Below are positions 34,901 to 46,414 of a DNA stretch of 64,000 nucleotides, piece after piece. Within the stretch, counting starts at the first letter, position 1. Every line of letters starts with the position of its first letter. Origin of the DNA: Clitoria ternatea. Its lineage: Eukaryota; Streptophyta; Magnoliopsida; Fabales; Fabaceae. The stretch covers positions 27,530,501 through 27,594,500 of the forward strand of contig CM075675.1 of assembly GCA_037962975.1 (NCBI GenBank), given 5' to 3'. Made by a program: the position numbers and the translations under genes. Under the pieces are notes generated by a model, which saw nothing but the letters and a program-made list of their open reading frames with translations, was not told the DNA's origin and ran no database searches.

Positions 34901-37884
34901 TGTGACATCCCACGTCGATTTACTATTTAATACAGTCGTTTAATCATTTCTCGAACTAATTTTTCGCGTTTAATTACAATCTAGGTCTTAAAATAAAATA
35001 ATGTTTACTTTTCTTAAACATACCGAAAATAATAACCGATCGGAAATGATTCAGCTCGGTCTTAATATAAAATAGTATTCACTTAAGTACATTCAAAATA
35101 ATAAGAGCATACACAAAATAATATCCGATCGGAAATAAATACATTAATAAAATAGAGTTGATTAGGAACAGCGGAAGAGAAACGAAGGCAGGAGGGTCAT
35201 TCGCCTGAGCGGGACCCTGAAGCGCTTAGGCGAAATCCGAGGAAGTCGCTTAAGCGAGTTCCGACTCGCTTGAGCGAATGCTACCTGGGCGAACCAGACT
35301 TACCAGGAAAACTCACAAGTTGGGGTTTCACTCGGCAAGGGGTCCACTCGGTCTTCTCTCCCTCGGTAACAGCTTAGCCTCACATCACTCAGAAAAGGTT
35401 CACTCGGGAAACTCGTAGCTTTCATTCACTCGGGTATACCACACTTGACTCATTCCTAACCTTTACTGAGGAATAGTTCACTCGGCCATAGCTCACTCGG
35501 AACAATCTAACCTTCCTTCACTCGGAAAGGGTTCCCTCGGGCATCCTCACTCAGAAAATACTCTAACTTTACTTTACTCAGAACAGGCTCTCTCGGGCAT
35601 AAGTCACTCGGAAACATTCTCACCTTCACTTGGAAGCACTCTAATCTTCACTCGGAAACATTTTACTCTTTCTTCACTCGGAAGTATTCTCTCGGCCCTA
35701 GTTCACTCGGAAAGGATCGAGGGATACACATGAACGGAACAGACACCAAACCAGCTGGCCCTCGCTCGGACAAGAATAAATTCGTTAGGGAAATATTCAC
35801 CCGGTAATCGACTTTGCTACAGCAAACACGTGGAAATTAATACCAATCATATAATAACATAAATTCGCATCCGATTAATTAGCATACCGATTCAAACATA
35901 GTTCAACTCACAACATGTAGCATCACACACTCGGAAAACTCATTATACATATATAATACATAATTCATTCAAAAATCACTCAGGCCTTGGCATCGATCCT
36001 CCGCTCGGCGCACCTCCAGGGCTCCGACCTCTTCCCTGTCACTGGTTACTAAATTGAAAACCACAACAAGGGTGAGTGTTTGGCATCATAATTAATCTAG
36101 AACGGAAATTAACAATTTACATGCATATAACTCCGTCCGATTACTTTATCATCAAATTGCAAGTCCCACTCGGCAAATACAACAATTTACACTCGGCAAC
36201 AATAGCACTTCACATTCGGCAACATAGATAATCATACTCGGCAGATATAGTGAATCACACTCAGAAATTACAACAAATCACACTCGGCAAACATCATATT
36301 GCACTCGGCAAATATATCAGATCATACTCGGCAAACATAATAATTCACACTCGGCAAATATAACAAATCGCACTCGGCAGATACAGTAAATCATACTCGG
36401 CAAATATAACAAATTGAACTTGGCAAATATAGCAGCTCATTCAGCAAATATAACAAATTGCACTCGGCAAATACATCAAGTTACACTCGGCAAATATAAT
36501 TAATCACACAACTAATAATTCAATTGTCACCACTGACTCTCATACAAAATTGACGCCTAGTATCCAGATACTAAAGGATCGACCTTCAGCTGGGGGTCCG
36601 ACTTGACACCCCGTGAACCCGACTTGGTTCACCGAGCCCGACTTGGCTCCCCCTTAACCACTGGGTCATGGACCTCTAGGTGGCTTAACTGGGTCCGACT
36701 TGACCACGGAAGCCAAAAACAGGGTAATACATACCGTCGGTGGTCCTCTACCACATAATCACATATTTAATTATATAAACATAGGCATATCATTACGATC
36801 ATCATTTGCAACTGTCAGAAACTGACTTGTGCTCACAACGTAGGGCGACCGACTTGTCAAGCCCGGCATCACATTGCCACCATACATTTCAATTATCAAC
36901 ATCAAGTATTTCAAACTCAATCAAGCCATACACACGATCCTCAACCGATCGGTGTCCATGTTCACACATGCGTACATACACATACATTCATATACAACTT
37001 ATCATTCAGCAATATCTCTTACCGTGTTCATAACTGGTTCAACGACCCAGAACCAACATATTTACCTATTTTAATTAATTATAACCCGAACACCCCCTTA
37101 CCTCGGTTCCAAGCTTCGATAATCTGCTCCTGGTACCGATTACGTCCTCTGAGCACTAGAGTCACTGTCTCACTTCCAAATCCAGCACCAGCTCCATCAA
37201 TCAGCCTTTCGGTGTTCGATCTACTACCTACGGGGTCGGAATGCAAAACTCGTTAGCTTTACACCATCCTCAGCTCTAAGGACCACTTTCGAGCTCACAC
37301 TCACCAGAGGAGTGGAGAACAGACCCACACACAGCCATGCATGGCCACTCGGTTAACAGAGAAAATGAAAGGGGGCAAGGGAACACAAATGTAAGCGGAT
37401 CAATGGACTCACCTTGAGACCACGGTCACAGAAATGGGCTTATCACACGGTTTTGATACGAACAGAGTCCTCCTCTGGAGCATGCAACTCACAACAATGG
37501 AGGAAGAAGAAGAAGATGAACAAAAACCGAAGCAGAGGAAGAAGAAGAAAGAAAAAAGAAGCAGTGGTTCACGTGAATATGAGTGAAAGAGGGAGGAGAG
37601 AGAGAGACCACCTTTATTTAAGGCCCAGGGGCAACCGGTAACCTCACTAACTGGTTACCCCCCATTTTCCTTTACCATTTTGTTTAAACGTTTTTAATCA
37701 AACCTTTCCCTTCTTCTAATCGCTCCACATTTATTATTAACCAATCAAATAATTTTATTTACATTCACAATATTTAACTATTTATAATTTCTCAATAATT
37801 CATAAAAATATCAAATAAATTCCTAAAACAATTTTTAACATTTTCCACTACGCATAATTTGTCTAAAATATCTGGGATGTTACA
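34901..37884 (-). repeat. Element B 3' LTR (2984 bp)
   Basis: Plus-strand ends TGTGACATCCC and GGGATGTTACA. Contains CGCTTAAGCG words (35205-35280), a CACTCGG array (35320-35720), a regular CACTCGGCAAATA array (about 36165-36500) and a TATA-like element near 37614-37622 (minus sense). The ACTCACCCTT signature is near 36068 (minus sense). Confidence 0.9.
36165..36500. repeat. CACTCGGCAAATA short tandem array
   Basis: About fifteen units of roughly 20-25 bp, each built on (C)ACTCGGCAAATA plus a short AT-rich spacer. A counterpart lies at about 50258-50595 in the other LTR. Confidence 0.9.
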
Positions 37885-37900
37885 TCCACCCCCTAAAAAG
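37885..37900 (-). other. Polypurine tract of element B
   Basis: The minus strand reads CTTTTTAGGGGGTGGA immediately before the 3' LTR, preceded by TTTCGGGGACGAAATCC. Confidence 0.88.
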
Positions 37901-37917
37901 GGATTTCGTCCCCGAAA

Positions 37918-38346
37918 TCAATGCACCGATTGAAAAAGATTGGGGTAAACCCGCCTCATGTCCGATTCCAATTCCCAAGTGTAAGTTACCCCATTCAGAT
38001 TCTGCCACTTTACCTTCACTAATGGCACCTCCTTGTTCTTTAATTGATTGGTCTGATATTCCTCAATACTGATCGGTGTAGCTTCCACCGTCAGGTCCTC
38101 CTTCAATTCAATAGAGTCACTCAGCACAATCATCGAGTCACACAGAATATACGCTCGGAGTTGTGATACGTGAAACACATTGTGGATGTTAGTCAACGAC
38201 TGGGGAAGATCTAGTCGGTAAGCAACATCACCGATCCTCTCCAATATTTGATACGCTCCGATGTATCTCGGATTAAGCTTTTGGCTCTTCAACATCCGAC
38301 CTACACCTTTGGTCGGTGAAACCTTCAGGAATACCCAGTCGCCCAC
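37918..38346 (-). pseudogene. Element B integrase tail and chromodomain
   Basis: Open segment with KLNPRYIGAYQILERIGD (GPY-type module) and HNVFHVSQLRAYI. It ends in VPLVKVKWQNLNGVTYTWE, SDMRRVYPNLF, a chromodomain-like C-terminus as in Tekay-lineage chromoviruses. It is the last part of pol; stops and a frame change separate it from the preceding integrase core. Confidence 0.85.
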
Positions 38347-38418
38347 CTGAAACTCAAGAGGTCTATGCCGATTGTCATAATAACTCTTCTGTCGGTCTTG
38401 GGCAATCTTTATTTTCTC

Positions 38419-38730
38419 TCAGATCAGAGTAACTTGTTCATTCATCTCTTGGATTAACTCAGGCCCCAGATGAATGACATCGCCATTATCATTCCAACTC
38501 AATGGTGTACGACACCTCCGACCATAAAGAACTTCATACGGAGCCATTCCAATGCTGCTATGATAGCTGTTATTATATGCAAACTCCACCAAAGGTAAAT
38601 ATTTTTCCCATAAGCCTCCCTGCTCCAACACACATGCTCTCAGCATATCCTCAAGAGTCTGTATGGTCCGTTCCGATTGACCATCAGTCTGCGGATGATA
38701 AGCTGAACTCAGTCTTAGTTCAGTACCCAA
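38419..38730 (-). pseudogene. Element B integrase core, C-part
   Basis: Contains HPQTDGQSERTIQTLEDML with the catalytic Glu kept, then YNNSYHSSIGMAPYEVLYG. It is offset in frame from the segment at 38757-40052. Confidence 0.85.
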
Positions 38731-38756
38731 TTCTTATTGCAGACTCCCCCAAAATC

Positions 38757-40052
38757 TCAAGGTGAAACGAGGATCCCGATCGGAAATAATACTCGAGGGT
38801 ACACCATGCAATCGTACAATCTCAGCAACGTAAGTCGGTCCAATGACCATTTCATGTTTATCGCCAAGAAGTGAGCACTCTTGGTTAGTCGGTCAACAAT
38901 CACCCAGATTGCATTACACCCGGATTGGGTATGAGGTAACCCGGATACGAAGTCCATGGTAATGCTCTCCCACTTCCAAATCGGAATCTCCGGAGGTTGA
39001 AGCAAACCCGGGGGTCTCTGATGTTCAACCTTGCATTTCTGGCATATCACACACGACTTCACATACTCGGTTATTGCCTTCTTCATTCCCGGCCACCAGA
39101 ATTCCTTCTTCAAATCGTGGTACATCTTGGTCACACCGGGATGAATACTCAGAGAACTCCTGTGTGCTTCAGTCAGCACGGCTTGCCTGAAATCACCGTT
39201 TGCAGGCACCACCACTCGGTCTCGGAATCTCCAAATTCTATCTCTACCCCGAGTTAACTCTATATCCTTGCCTCGTGCCTGAGTGTCAATCAGTTTCAGC
39301 AACTCCTCATCATCTTTTTGGGGAACAGCTATAGATTCCAGAAATTCGTTAGAGATCTTCAGCATTCCAACTGTCATCCGGTTTAGAGCGTTCATAACAA
39401 CTCTAATGTTCATATCCCAAAAGCTCTCCAACAGCTCTTGCTCTTTGCCCATCAAGAAAGCCGCGTGCAATACCTTCCTGCTTAGCGCATCGGCAACAAC
39501 ATTTGCCTTGCCCGGGTGGTACCTCAAATCGAAGTCATAGTCCTTTAGGTACTCCACCCATCTTCTTTGCCTCATATTTAGCTCCTTCTGATCGAATAAG
39601 TACTTTAAACTCTTATGGTCACTAAACACCATAAAGCAAGATCCATATAGATAATGGCACCAAATCTTCAATGCATATACCACTGCTACCAGCTCAAGGT
39701 CATGAGTCGGATAGTTCAGTTCATGTGGCCTCAATTGTCTTGAAGCATAGGCAATCACCCGGTCGGATTGCATCAGCACACATCCCAAACCAAACTTGGA
39801 TGCATCACAATACACTATAAATTCCTTTGTCACATTAGGCAGTGCAAGCACAGGGGCAGTCGTCAAACACCGTTTAAGAGTCTGGAAACTCAATTCATAC
39901 TTTTTCGACCATACAAATGGACTCTCTTTTCTTTTCAACCGAGTTAGAGGAAGCGCTATCCGAGAAAATCCTTCAATAAAACGCCGATAGTACCCAGCTA
40001 ATCTGAGGAAACTCCTAATTTCAGTTACCGACCTCTGCCTTTCCCAAGCCAT
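38757..40052 (-). pseudogene. Element B RNase H and integrase N-part
   Basis: 431-codon open segment. RNase H motifs are YCDASKFGLGCVLMQ, DLELVAVVYALK and FSDHKSLKYLFD. The integrase zinc finger has HRSSLSIHPG and CVICQKCK intact, and the first catalytic Asp region is MDFVSGLPH. The reading is lost by a frameshift near 38850. Confidence 0.88.
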
Positions 40053-40091
40053 AACCGCCTCAATCTTAGTCGGATCAACCGAGACGCCCTC

Positions 40092-40720
40092 TCAGGAAAT
40101 CACATGCCCCAAGAATTGTACACTACCTTCCCAGAAATCACATTTGGATAATTTAGCATACAACCGCTTCTCTCGTAGTATCTGCAGGATGACTTGAAGA
40201 TGTTGAGCATGTTCCTCAACCGACTTCGAGTACACCAATATGTCATCAATGAATACCACCACAAACTGGTCTAAGTAAAAATCCGATTCATGTAGTCCAT
40301 GAAGATAGCAGGAGCATTCGTCACTCCAAAGGGCATTACAACGTACTCGAAGTGCCCATACCGAGTCCAAAATGCCGTCTTCGGAATATCTTCCAACTTC
40401 ACTCGGATCTGGTGATATCCCAACCTCAAGTCGATCTTAGAAAACATAACAGCGCTTCGCAACTGGTCCAATAAATCGTCGATCCGAGGCAATAGATATT
40501 TATTTTTAACCGTCAATTTATTCAGCTGTCGGTAATCGATGCACATTCGCATACTAGAGTCCTTCTTTTTTACCAACAGTACATGAGCGCCCCACGGTGA
40601 AGCACTCAGTCGGATAAAACCCTTTTCAAGCATCTCATTCACTTGTTTCTTTACTTCGGTCAATTCTACCGAAGACATCCTATATGGCGCACGGGACACA
40701 GGCTCGGCCCCGAGAATCAA
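40092..40720 (-). pseudogene. Element B reverse transcriptase, frameshifted
   Basis: Two overlapping frames. The first (40720-40271) has MCIDYRQLNKLTVKNKYLLP and MPFGVTNAPAIFMDYMNRIF. The second (to 40092) has the active-site box FIDDILVYSK and LSKCDFWEGSVQFLGHVIS. The frame change falls near 40280. Confidence 0.87.
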
Positions 40721-41430
40721 GTCAATGGAAAAATCAATCTCCCGACTGGGAGGCAGCTATGGAATTTCTTCCGGGAATACATCAGGGAATTCACATACAA
40801 CTGGAATATCACTGGCATAAGATTATACAGACCCTCTGAAGCAAATAAAATAACATAGGTGGCGGAGACATCACTCACCACGTTCTTCGTGTCAAGTTCC
40901 TGGGAGAAAATGATACTCTTTCGATAACAGTCGACCATCACATGGTTAGCAGCTAACCAATCGAGACCTAAGATAACATCTAGGTTCTTCAACGACATAC
41001 AAATAAGATTCACTCGGAAGGTACGATCTTTAACTTGCATCAGTAATTCCCCACACATGGTGGTTGCATGAAAAGGGGAGCCGGTAGGAGTGGAGACAAT
41101 AAGAGCATTCTCCATTAACATAATCGGCAAACTAAGCTGTCGTACACAACTCTTGGAAATAAATGAATGGGTCACGCCCAAATCATAAATTACATCAACA
41201 AAATAGCCATGGATGAGGCACTTACCCTGTACCAAGTTGTCATTCCTTGTAGCCTCCGAGGCATCAAAAGCAAATACTCGCCCGGTCATGACATTCTGGG
41301 CGCCACTGGATTGGGTATCTGATCTTCCCGAGTGTTGGCCTCCACGACCAGCACCGTGTCTACCTCCTCTCAGAAAATTGGCACCCCGAGTCCCAGAAGT
41401 GTTGGCTCGGTTGCCAAGCCCACTCGATTG
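40721..41430 (-). pseudogene. Element B gag end and protease
   Basis: Gly/Arg/Ser-rich linker, then an aspartic protease-like region with YDLGVTHSFISKSCVRQLSL and NLDVILGLDWLAANH. The DSG catalytic triad reads DLG here, so the enzyme is probably dead. A frameshift before 40800 separates it from RT. Position arithmetic shows it was in frame with gag before element C inserted at 41435. Confidence 0.82.
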
Positions 41431-41435
41431 CTGCC

Positions 41436-42980
41436 TGTTAACCCCGTTGTAACCGGGTTTTGTCAATTGGCAAGCGCACTAATCGTTTGTAGTTTTTGAA
41501 ATTTAGATATCGTTCCACTGGGATTGAAAGTCCAATAACAACAGTAATTTTCTACTTACTATGGTAAATGTGAAGGAAATTATAAACAAAAGAATGATTT
41601 ATATACAGTTTATATAGTATTCACAAGATAGCATGATTGAGTCATTCATAAGATAAAAGAAAATAAAAATCTATCTAAAAAGTTGAGTTGCAATCTAGAA
41701 TAGGTAAGATACTTGAGAATAACATAGATAAACAAATTATGTTGGAAATTGGATCCCTAATCTAGAATAACAATGAGGAACTCAAGACATACATATTTAA
41801 TCATCAAGTTTCATGTCATTGCAGCTTAAAATCATTATAACCGATCCCTCGTGATATAAATTCTAAGAATTCACCGTAAAGTCCGATCCCTCGTGAGCTT
41901 TCTCAGTAAAAACTTGCATTAAGACCTGGCCTTATGGCAACAATGGTTAACAACCCCTATAGAATTGAGATACCAAGGGTATTCCAACTTTTTACTTTCG
42001 TCAAAACTAGTTTCAATACGGCATAAATAATCATTCTCCCGTTTGACATTTACACTAATAAAACCAGTTTCGATACACATGAAAATCATTCTCCCGTTTG
42101 ACGTTCATATTAATAAAAGGTTGAAATACTAACATGGACTTGAATCATAAACATGCAGAGGTCGAATTCACAACATTATACTCAATAGATTAGTTCACCA
42201 ATTCCAACATAAACAAATTAGTTACACATGGTAAAAGTAAAGACAACACTTACAGAGTTTGACATTACGAAGACGATGGAAACTTCACGATACAATAATC
42301 ACAATACACCGAAACACACTCAAGTATCTAGAAAACTATTCTAGAACTACAACTCACAAAAGAAAGTACTCAGAGTCAAGCACAAGAGAGAAGAGAAGAG
42401 AAGTGTATGGAATGGGATGCTATGAATGGTGTTGGATGGCCCTATTTATAGGGCTGAGCAAGGGTGCTGATGCTACGCGTCCCTGTGACGCTACGCGTCA
42501 GACTCCTGACTCAGCCTCCATTAAACACTTGATAATGGCCACTTTCAATAATTAATCTTGATCATGCCTGGCCACTTGGACATGTTTCCACGAGTTTTTG
42601 GCCATTTATGCTGATTGGGGTGGCCCTTGGGCTGAGTGGAGTGCCCATTATTGGGTCCAAGTGGGGTGGTTGGCCAAAAGTAGGAGTGGAGACCACGCAG
42701 CACTGACGCTACGCGTGGCTTTGATGCGTAGCGTCAGCATCAAAAGTAGCTCTTGATGCTACGCGTGGGGTGAGGCTACGCGTCAGCTCCTCCAGTGTAA
42801 TTTTCTCTTGATTTCTTAACTTTTTCGCTGCAAAACTAGAGAAAATTGATCAAGGGCAGATTATTTCCAACAACATTCATTTATTGAATTTAAATCCTAA
42901 TTTTCTAACAAATTAAACTTATTTTTATAATTTTTATGAAATTTTTATTTAAGCTTTTATTGAAAATTTGAGGACTAACA
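41436..42980 (-). repeat. Element C 3' LTR (1545 bp)
   Basis: Same length as the partner at 46415-47959. A TATA-like CCTATAAATAGGG (minus sense) lies near 42445. A GCTACGCGT cluster at 42470-42786 lies immediately upstream of it. The 98-codon plus-strand ORF at 42259 is only an LTR frame and recurs in the partner. Confidence 0.92.
42470..42786. repeat. GCTACGCGT motif cluster in C LTR
   Basis: Five direct copies of GCTACGCGT and one inverted relative (GCGTAGCGTC). Each is centred on the ACGCGT palindrome, in an otherwise CpG-poor LTR. Repeated at 47447-47765, where one copy reads GCTACACGT. Confidence 0.88.
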
Positions 42981-44162
42981 AATACCCCCAACTTGAGACA
43001 TTGCTCGTCCTCGAGCAAGAGAGAAAAATAAAAAATAAAAATTTGAAATCAAATTTTTAAGTTAGTCCGAAAATTTATCACAAAAAATAATTACACAATT
43101 TCAACTATTTTGTAATAATCAAAAACTGATTCAAATATAACAAAGGTTTAATGATAAAATTGTTTACAATATTCTATTAACAACCAAGCAGAATTTCAGG
43201 CTTACCTCACAAGTGTTTATCTCTATGCAATTGGTAACCTGTTTCACTCAATCAATCATAAAATCAAACAAATTTAACTTTGTTTGTCATCTAATCAATG
43301 GTTATTTATACAGAGTTAATTCGGAAATCACGAGGTCTTTTTACAGGTTGTAATGAGGCTTGGTTTACAAGAATCAATGGTTTTTCTTGGAATTCAAAAA
43401 CCTGAAATCATAAAAGAGCATTTTACAATCCTTAGGCTTTCTCTTGAGCCAAACTTCTCATTTTCTTTTATTGATGAAAAATAAATACCCCCAACTTGAT
43501 TCTTTTCACTATTTTTGACTTTTCTTTTCCATATTTTCTTTTTGAAAAGAATTAAGTTGCTTATTTTCACTCCCCATTTTTGTGAGAACACTCAAAATAT
43601 TTTTCCTTTATTTCAACTGCTCTTTTAATCAATCAAGTATAGGGAATGGTAAAAACAAATTTAGGCTTTAAGGGTCCCAAAGAATTTTATTTTAGGCTCA
43701 AATTGGCTTTGCAAAGGATAAAAGACTTTTTACCAAGGTAAGCTGTTTGGCCCAAGGTTTTGTTTCACCAATAAATGTGCCTTGATCATTTTCCCGAATT
43801 CTCTGTACAACAACACACATCAGAGATTAAAGCAAAATCAATTGGAATTGAAAATATGCCGATTAAACCCTCAAGTGTTTTAAAAAGATCTCTCAACTTA
43901 CCAGGTTATTGAAATTTGCTTGATGGTTAATAAACTTATTGTAATTAAATTTATCAAAATTCCTAAGTTATAAAGAATCAAATAATTAATTATACAAAAT
44001 TGGTTTTATTGTGTAAAAACTCTAAGTGTATAAACTAGCTTACTAACAAAAATTTGATTTTTTTTTATTTATTTAAAACAACCTTAAAAAACAAAAAGAA
44101 AAGAATGGGTTGCCTCCCATTGAGCGCTAGGTTTAATGTCTCCAGCCAGACATTACCTCTGA
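42981..44162 (-). other. Element C internal non-coding region before the 3' LTR
   Basis: About 1.2 kb between the gag-protease segment and the 3' LTR, where RT and integrase would be expected. No domain is recognisable. Next to the LTR is the Athila-like CTCGAGGACGAGCAATGTCT followed by the polypurine tract (minus sense). Confidence 0.7.
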
Positions 44163-44408
44163 TTAATCAGGTGGTTTCCCAATATTCTTTGAGGAATCAC
44201 CTATCTTTTTCTTCTTTCTTCTTCTTTTCCGATGCCTAATTACCTGTTTTTCATCATTCAAAGCATCGGTTAATTTAAAACAATTTAATTGATTGGGAAG
44301 AGATATACCTGGTTTGGTTGAAGGGTAAACTTTTTCCTCATTACTTATCCTGAGGTGTTCATGAGCACTGAAGCTTACTTCTTCTCCATAAACTTTGACT
44401 GCAACCAT
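44163..44408 (-). pseudogene. Short reading segment downstream of element C protease
   Basis: About 80 codons starting MVAVKVYGEEVSFSAHEHLR. They sit just after the stop of the gag-protease ORF, where Athila elements normally continue from protease towards RT. Ends in a Lys/Arg-rich run (RHRKRRRKKKK). Probably the residual protease-RT linker. Confidence 0.5.
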
Positions 44409-44411
44409 ACT

Positions 44412-46268
44412 TTAATCAACATCTACTTTGATTTTTGCAGTCTTCATGAAAGGTCTTCCTAGGATCAGGGGGATCTCAGTATCCTCCTTCATATCCAGTA
44501 CCACGAAGTCAACCTTGAAGTGGTACTTGTCAACCTTTACCAATACATCTTCCACAATCCCAAAAGGCTTTTTGACAGAGCGATCCGCAAACTGTAATTC
44601 TGTCTTTACTTCTTTTAGCTCATATTCACCAATGCGTTTTATTAAATCTAGGGGTATCAAGTTAATGTTAGCCCCTAAATCTAATAGCGCATTCCTGATG
44701 TTGATATTTCCGATTGTTACAGGAATGGTGAAACTCCCCGGATCTTTACATTTTTTCGGGGTTATACAGTTTGTTTCTTGCTCTGTATCTCTTTGCACAT
44801 TTTTTTCTTTTTCATTTTTTTCATTTTTTTCTATTTTTTCACTTTCTTTTTCTTCTTCTTCTTTCTTTTTCTCACTCTTTTCTTTACAATCAATTTTTAC
44901 AACATCAATAGAAACAGCATTACATTGTTCCCTTGGGTTTTGAGTGTTTGCAGAAAACCCAGAACTCTTTAATTCGGCTATCTCTTTTGCAAGTTGACCC
45001 ATTTGTATGTCTGATGCTTTTCGGGCAGCTTCATTTGTCTCTACAAACTGCAATAACTGTTGAATAGCTTCCTCTATTCTTGTCAATCTTGTATTGTCAG
45101 TTTGTTGTTGCTTGAATTGATTGTTAGGAGGTCTGTTGGAAGATCCAGTGTCCTGTCTCCAGCCAATATTCTGATTTTGCCAACCCTGTAGGTAATTGTT
45201 AGGGAAAGAATTTCCATGATTAAAAGGAAAATTACCTAAGGGTGCTCTTTGATGGTTCATGAAATTTGCTTGCTCTTGCTCATTTCTACAGTAACCACAT
45301 GGTTGTTCTCCCATACAGTGCGTACATGCTTTAAGTTGAGCAGGGGGTGGTGATGCTACTTGAGCAATTTGAAGTTTTTCCAATTGCTTGCTCATAACTT
45401 CAATTTGTTGGGTCAGTAATTTTTGCTGAGCCAACACTGCATCATTTACTCCCAATTCGAGCATTCCTGGCTTCCTTTGCATATTACCTCTTTCATGCTT
45501 TGCTTGTCGGTCACTAATAGCCATTGATTCCAATATTTCTATGGCTTCTTCTACAGTCTTGTTCATTAAAGAACCACCTGCACAAGCATCTAACATCATC
45601 TTGAACTGAGGCAATAAACCATGGTAAACGACTCTTACCTTCTCGGCATCATTCAGGTTGTGGTTTGGGCATTTTCTCAAGAGTGCCTTGAATCGTTCCC
45701 ATGTTTCTCCTAATGATTCATCATTATTTTGGGAAAAAGAGTGTATGGCTGTCATTGCTTCAAAATATTTCGAAGGAGAATAAAATCTTTCCAAAAATTT
45801 TCTTTCAACATCGGACCAGTTTGCAAAACTACCCGGTGGACAAGATTTAAACCATTCTTTTGCTTTCCCAATCAATGAAAAAGGAAAGAGTCTCATGTAA
45901 ACAGACTCTTCTTGATTGGGTTCAAAACCAATTATGCTGCATAACTCATAAAAAACAGTTAAATGTTCATATGGTTCTTCATGATTTAAACCAGCAAATT
46001 GGTTGTTTTGAATTATGTTTAAAGTGGCAGGTTTAATTTCCACTGGTAAAACTGGTCCTTGAAACATTCCCGAAACTCGGGGTGGACCATTTATAGCAGC
46101 AAACTGTCCCAATGTTCTCCTTTCAGCAGCCATATTTGAATTTTCAAAAATTTTTGAAGTAGAAGAAGAATTAGTTTGTGTTTTAGATTTCAAAGACTTG
46201 ATTTTCTTTACAAACCTTTCTATCTCAGGATCAAAATAAATTTTACCTGCGGTAGATCGAGTTTGCAT
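44412..46268 (-). CDS. Element C gag-protease polyprotein
   Basis: Intact 618-residue frame from ATG 46268 (MQTRSTAGK). Gag core: RLFPFSLIGKAKEWFKSCPP, ERKFLERFYSPSKYFEAM and LGETWERFKALLRKCPNHNL, typical of Athila gag. Next come a Cys pair region (CTHCMGEQPCGYC, not a canonical CCHC knuckle), a Gln/Asn-rich linker, and a very acidic/basic Glu-Lys repeat. The C-terminal retropepsin-like domain has ALLDLGANINLIPLDLIKRI and IPLILGRPFMKT; Athila proteases commonly read DLG. No RT follows. The long uninterrupted frame in an element lacking pol suggests recent mobilisation using enzymes supplied elsewhere. Confidence 0.88.
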   Translation of the reverse strand: MQTRSTAGKIYFDPEIERFVKKIKSLKSKTQTNSSSTSKIFENSNMAAERRTLGQFAAINGPPRVSGMFQGPVLPVEIKPATLNIIQNNQFAGLNHEEPYEHLTVFYELCSIIGFEPNQEESVYMRLFPFSLIGKAKEWFKSCPPGSFANWSDVERKFLERFYSPSKYFEAMTAIHSFSQNNDESLGETWERFKALLRKCPNHNLNDAEKVRVVYHGLLPQFKMMLDACAGGSLMNKTVEEAIEILESMAISDRQAKHERGNMQRKPGMLELGVNDAVLAQQKLLTQQIEVMSKQLEKLQIAQVASPPPAQLKACTHCMGEQPCGYCRNEQEQANFMNHQRAPLGNFPFNHGNSFPNNYLQGWQNQNIGWRQDTGSSNRPPNNQFKQQQTDNTRLTRIEEAIQQLLQFVETNEAARKASDIQMGQLAKEIAELKSSGFSANTQNPREQCNAVSIDVVKIDCKEKSEKKKEEEEKESEKIEKNEKNEKEKNVQRDTEQETNCITPKKCKDPGSFTIPVTIGNINIRNALLDLGANINLIPLDLIKRIGEYELKEVKTELQFADRSVKKPFGIVEDVLVKVDKYHFKVDFVVLDMKEDTEIPLILGRPFMKTAKIKVDVD

Positions 46269-46389
46269 ACACAAACTAGACAAAGAAAGTTAGTGTAATA
46301 ATGATAAGAGAAAAAAAAATTATCTAAGGTAAAAAAAAAGATATTTACCACGGTAATTAAAATTTCACTGTTTTACTGAAACAATTCAA

Positions 46390-46407
46390 TCCCCGGCGAC
46401 GGCGCCA
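46390..46407 (-). other. Primer-binding site of element C (tRNA-Asp type)
   Basis: The minus strand reads TGGCGCCGTCGCCGGGGA, seven bases after the 5' LTR. This is the Athila/Tat-type PBS complementary to tRNA-Asp, unlike the tRNA-Met sites of A, B and D. Confidence 0.92.
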
Positions 46408-46414
46408 GAAAACT

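Noticed and set aside
36165..36500. CRISPR-like appearance of the CACTCGGCAAATA array
   Set aside because: Repeats are too short and imperfect, spacers are not unique sequences, no cas genes, and the setting is a plant LTR.
42259..42555. 98-codon plus-strand ORF, with an almost identical copy at 47238-47534
   Set aside because: Both lie at equivalent places in the two LTRs of element C; similarity reflects LTR identity, not protein conservation.
44428..44943. 171-codon plus-strand ORF
   Set aside because: Antisense shadow of the gag-protease frame, rich in Phe/Ser because of the Glu/Lys repeat on the other strand.
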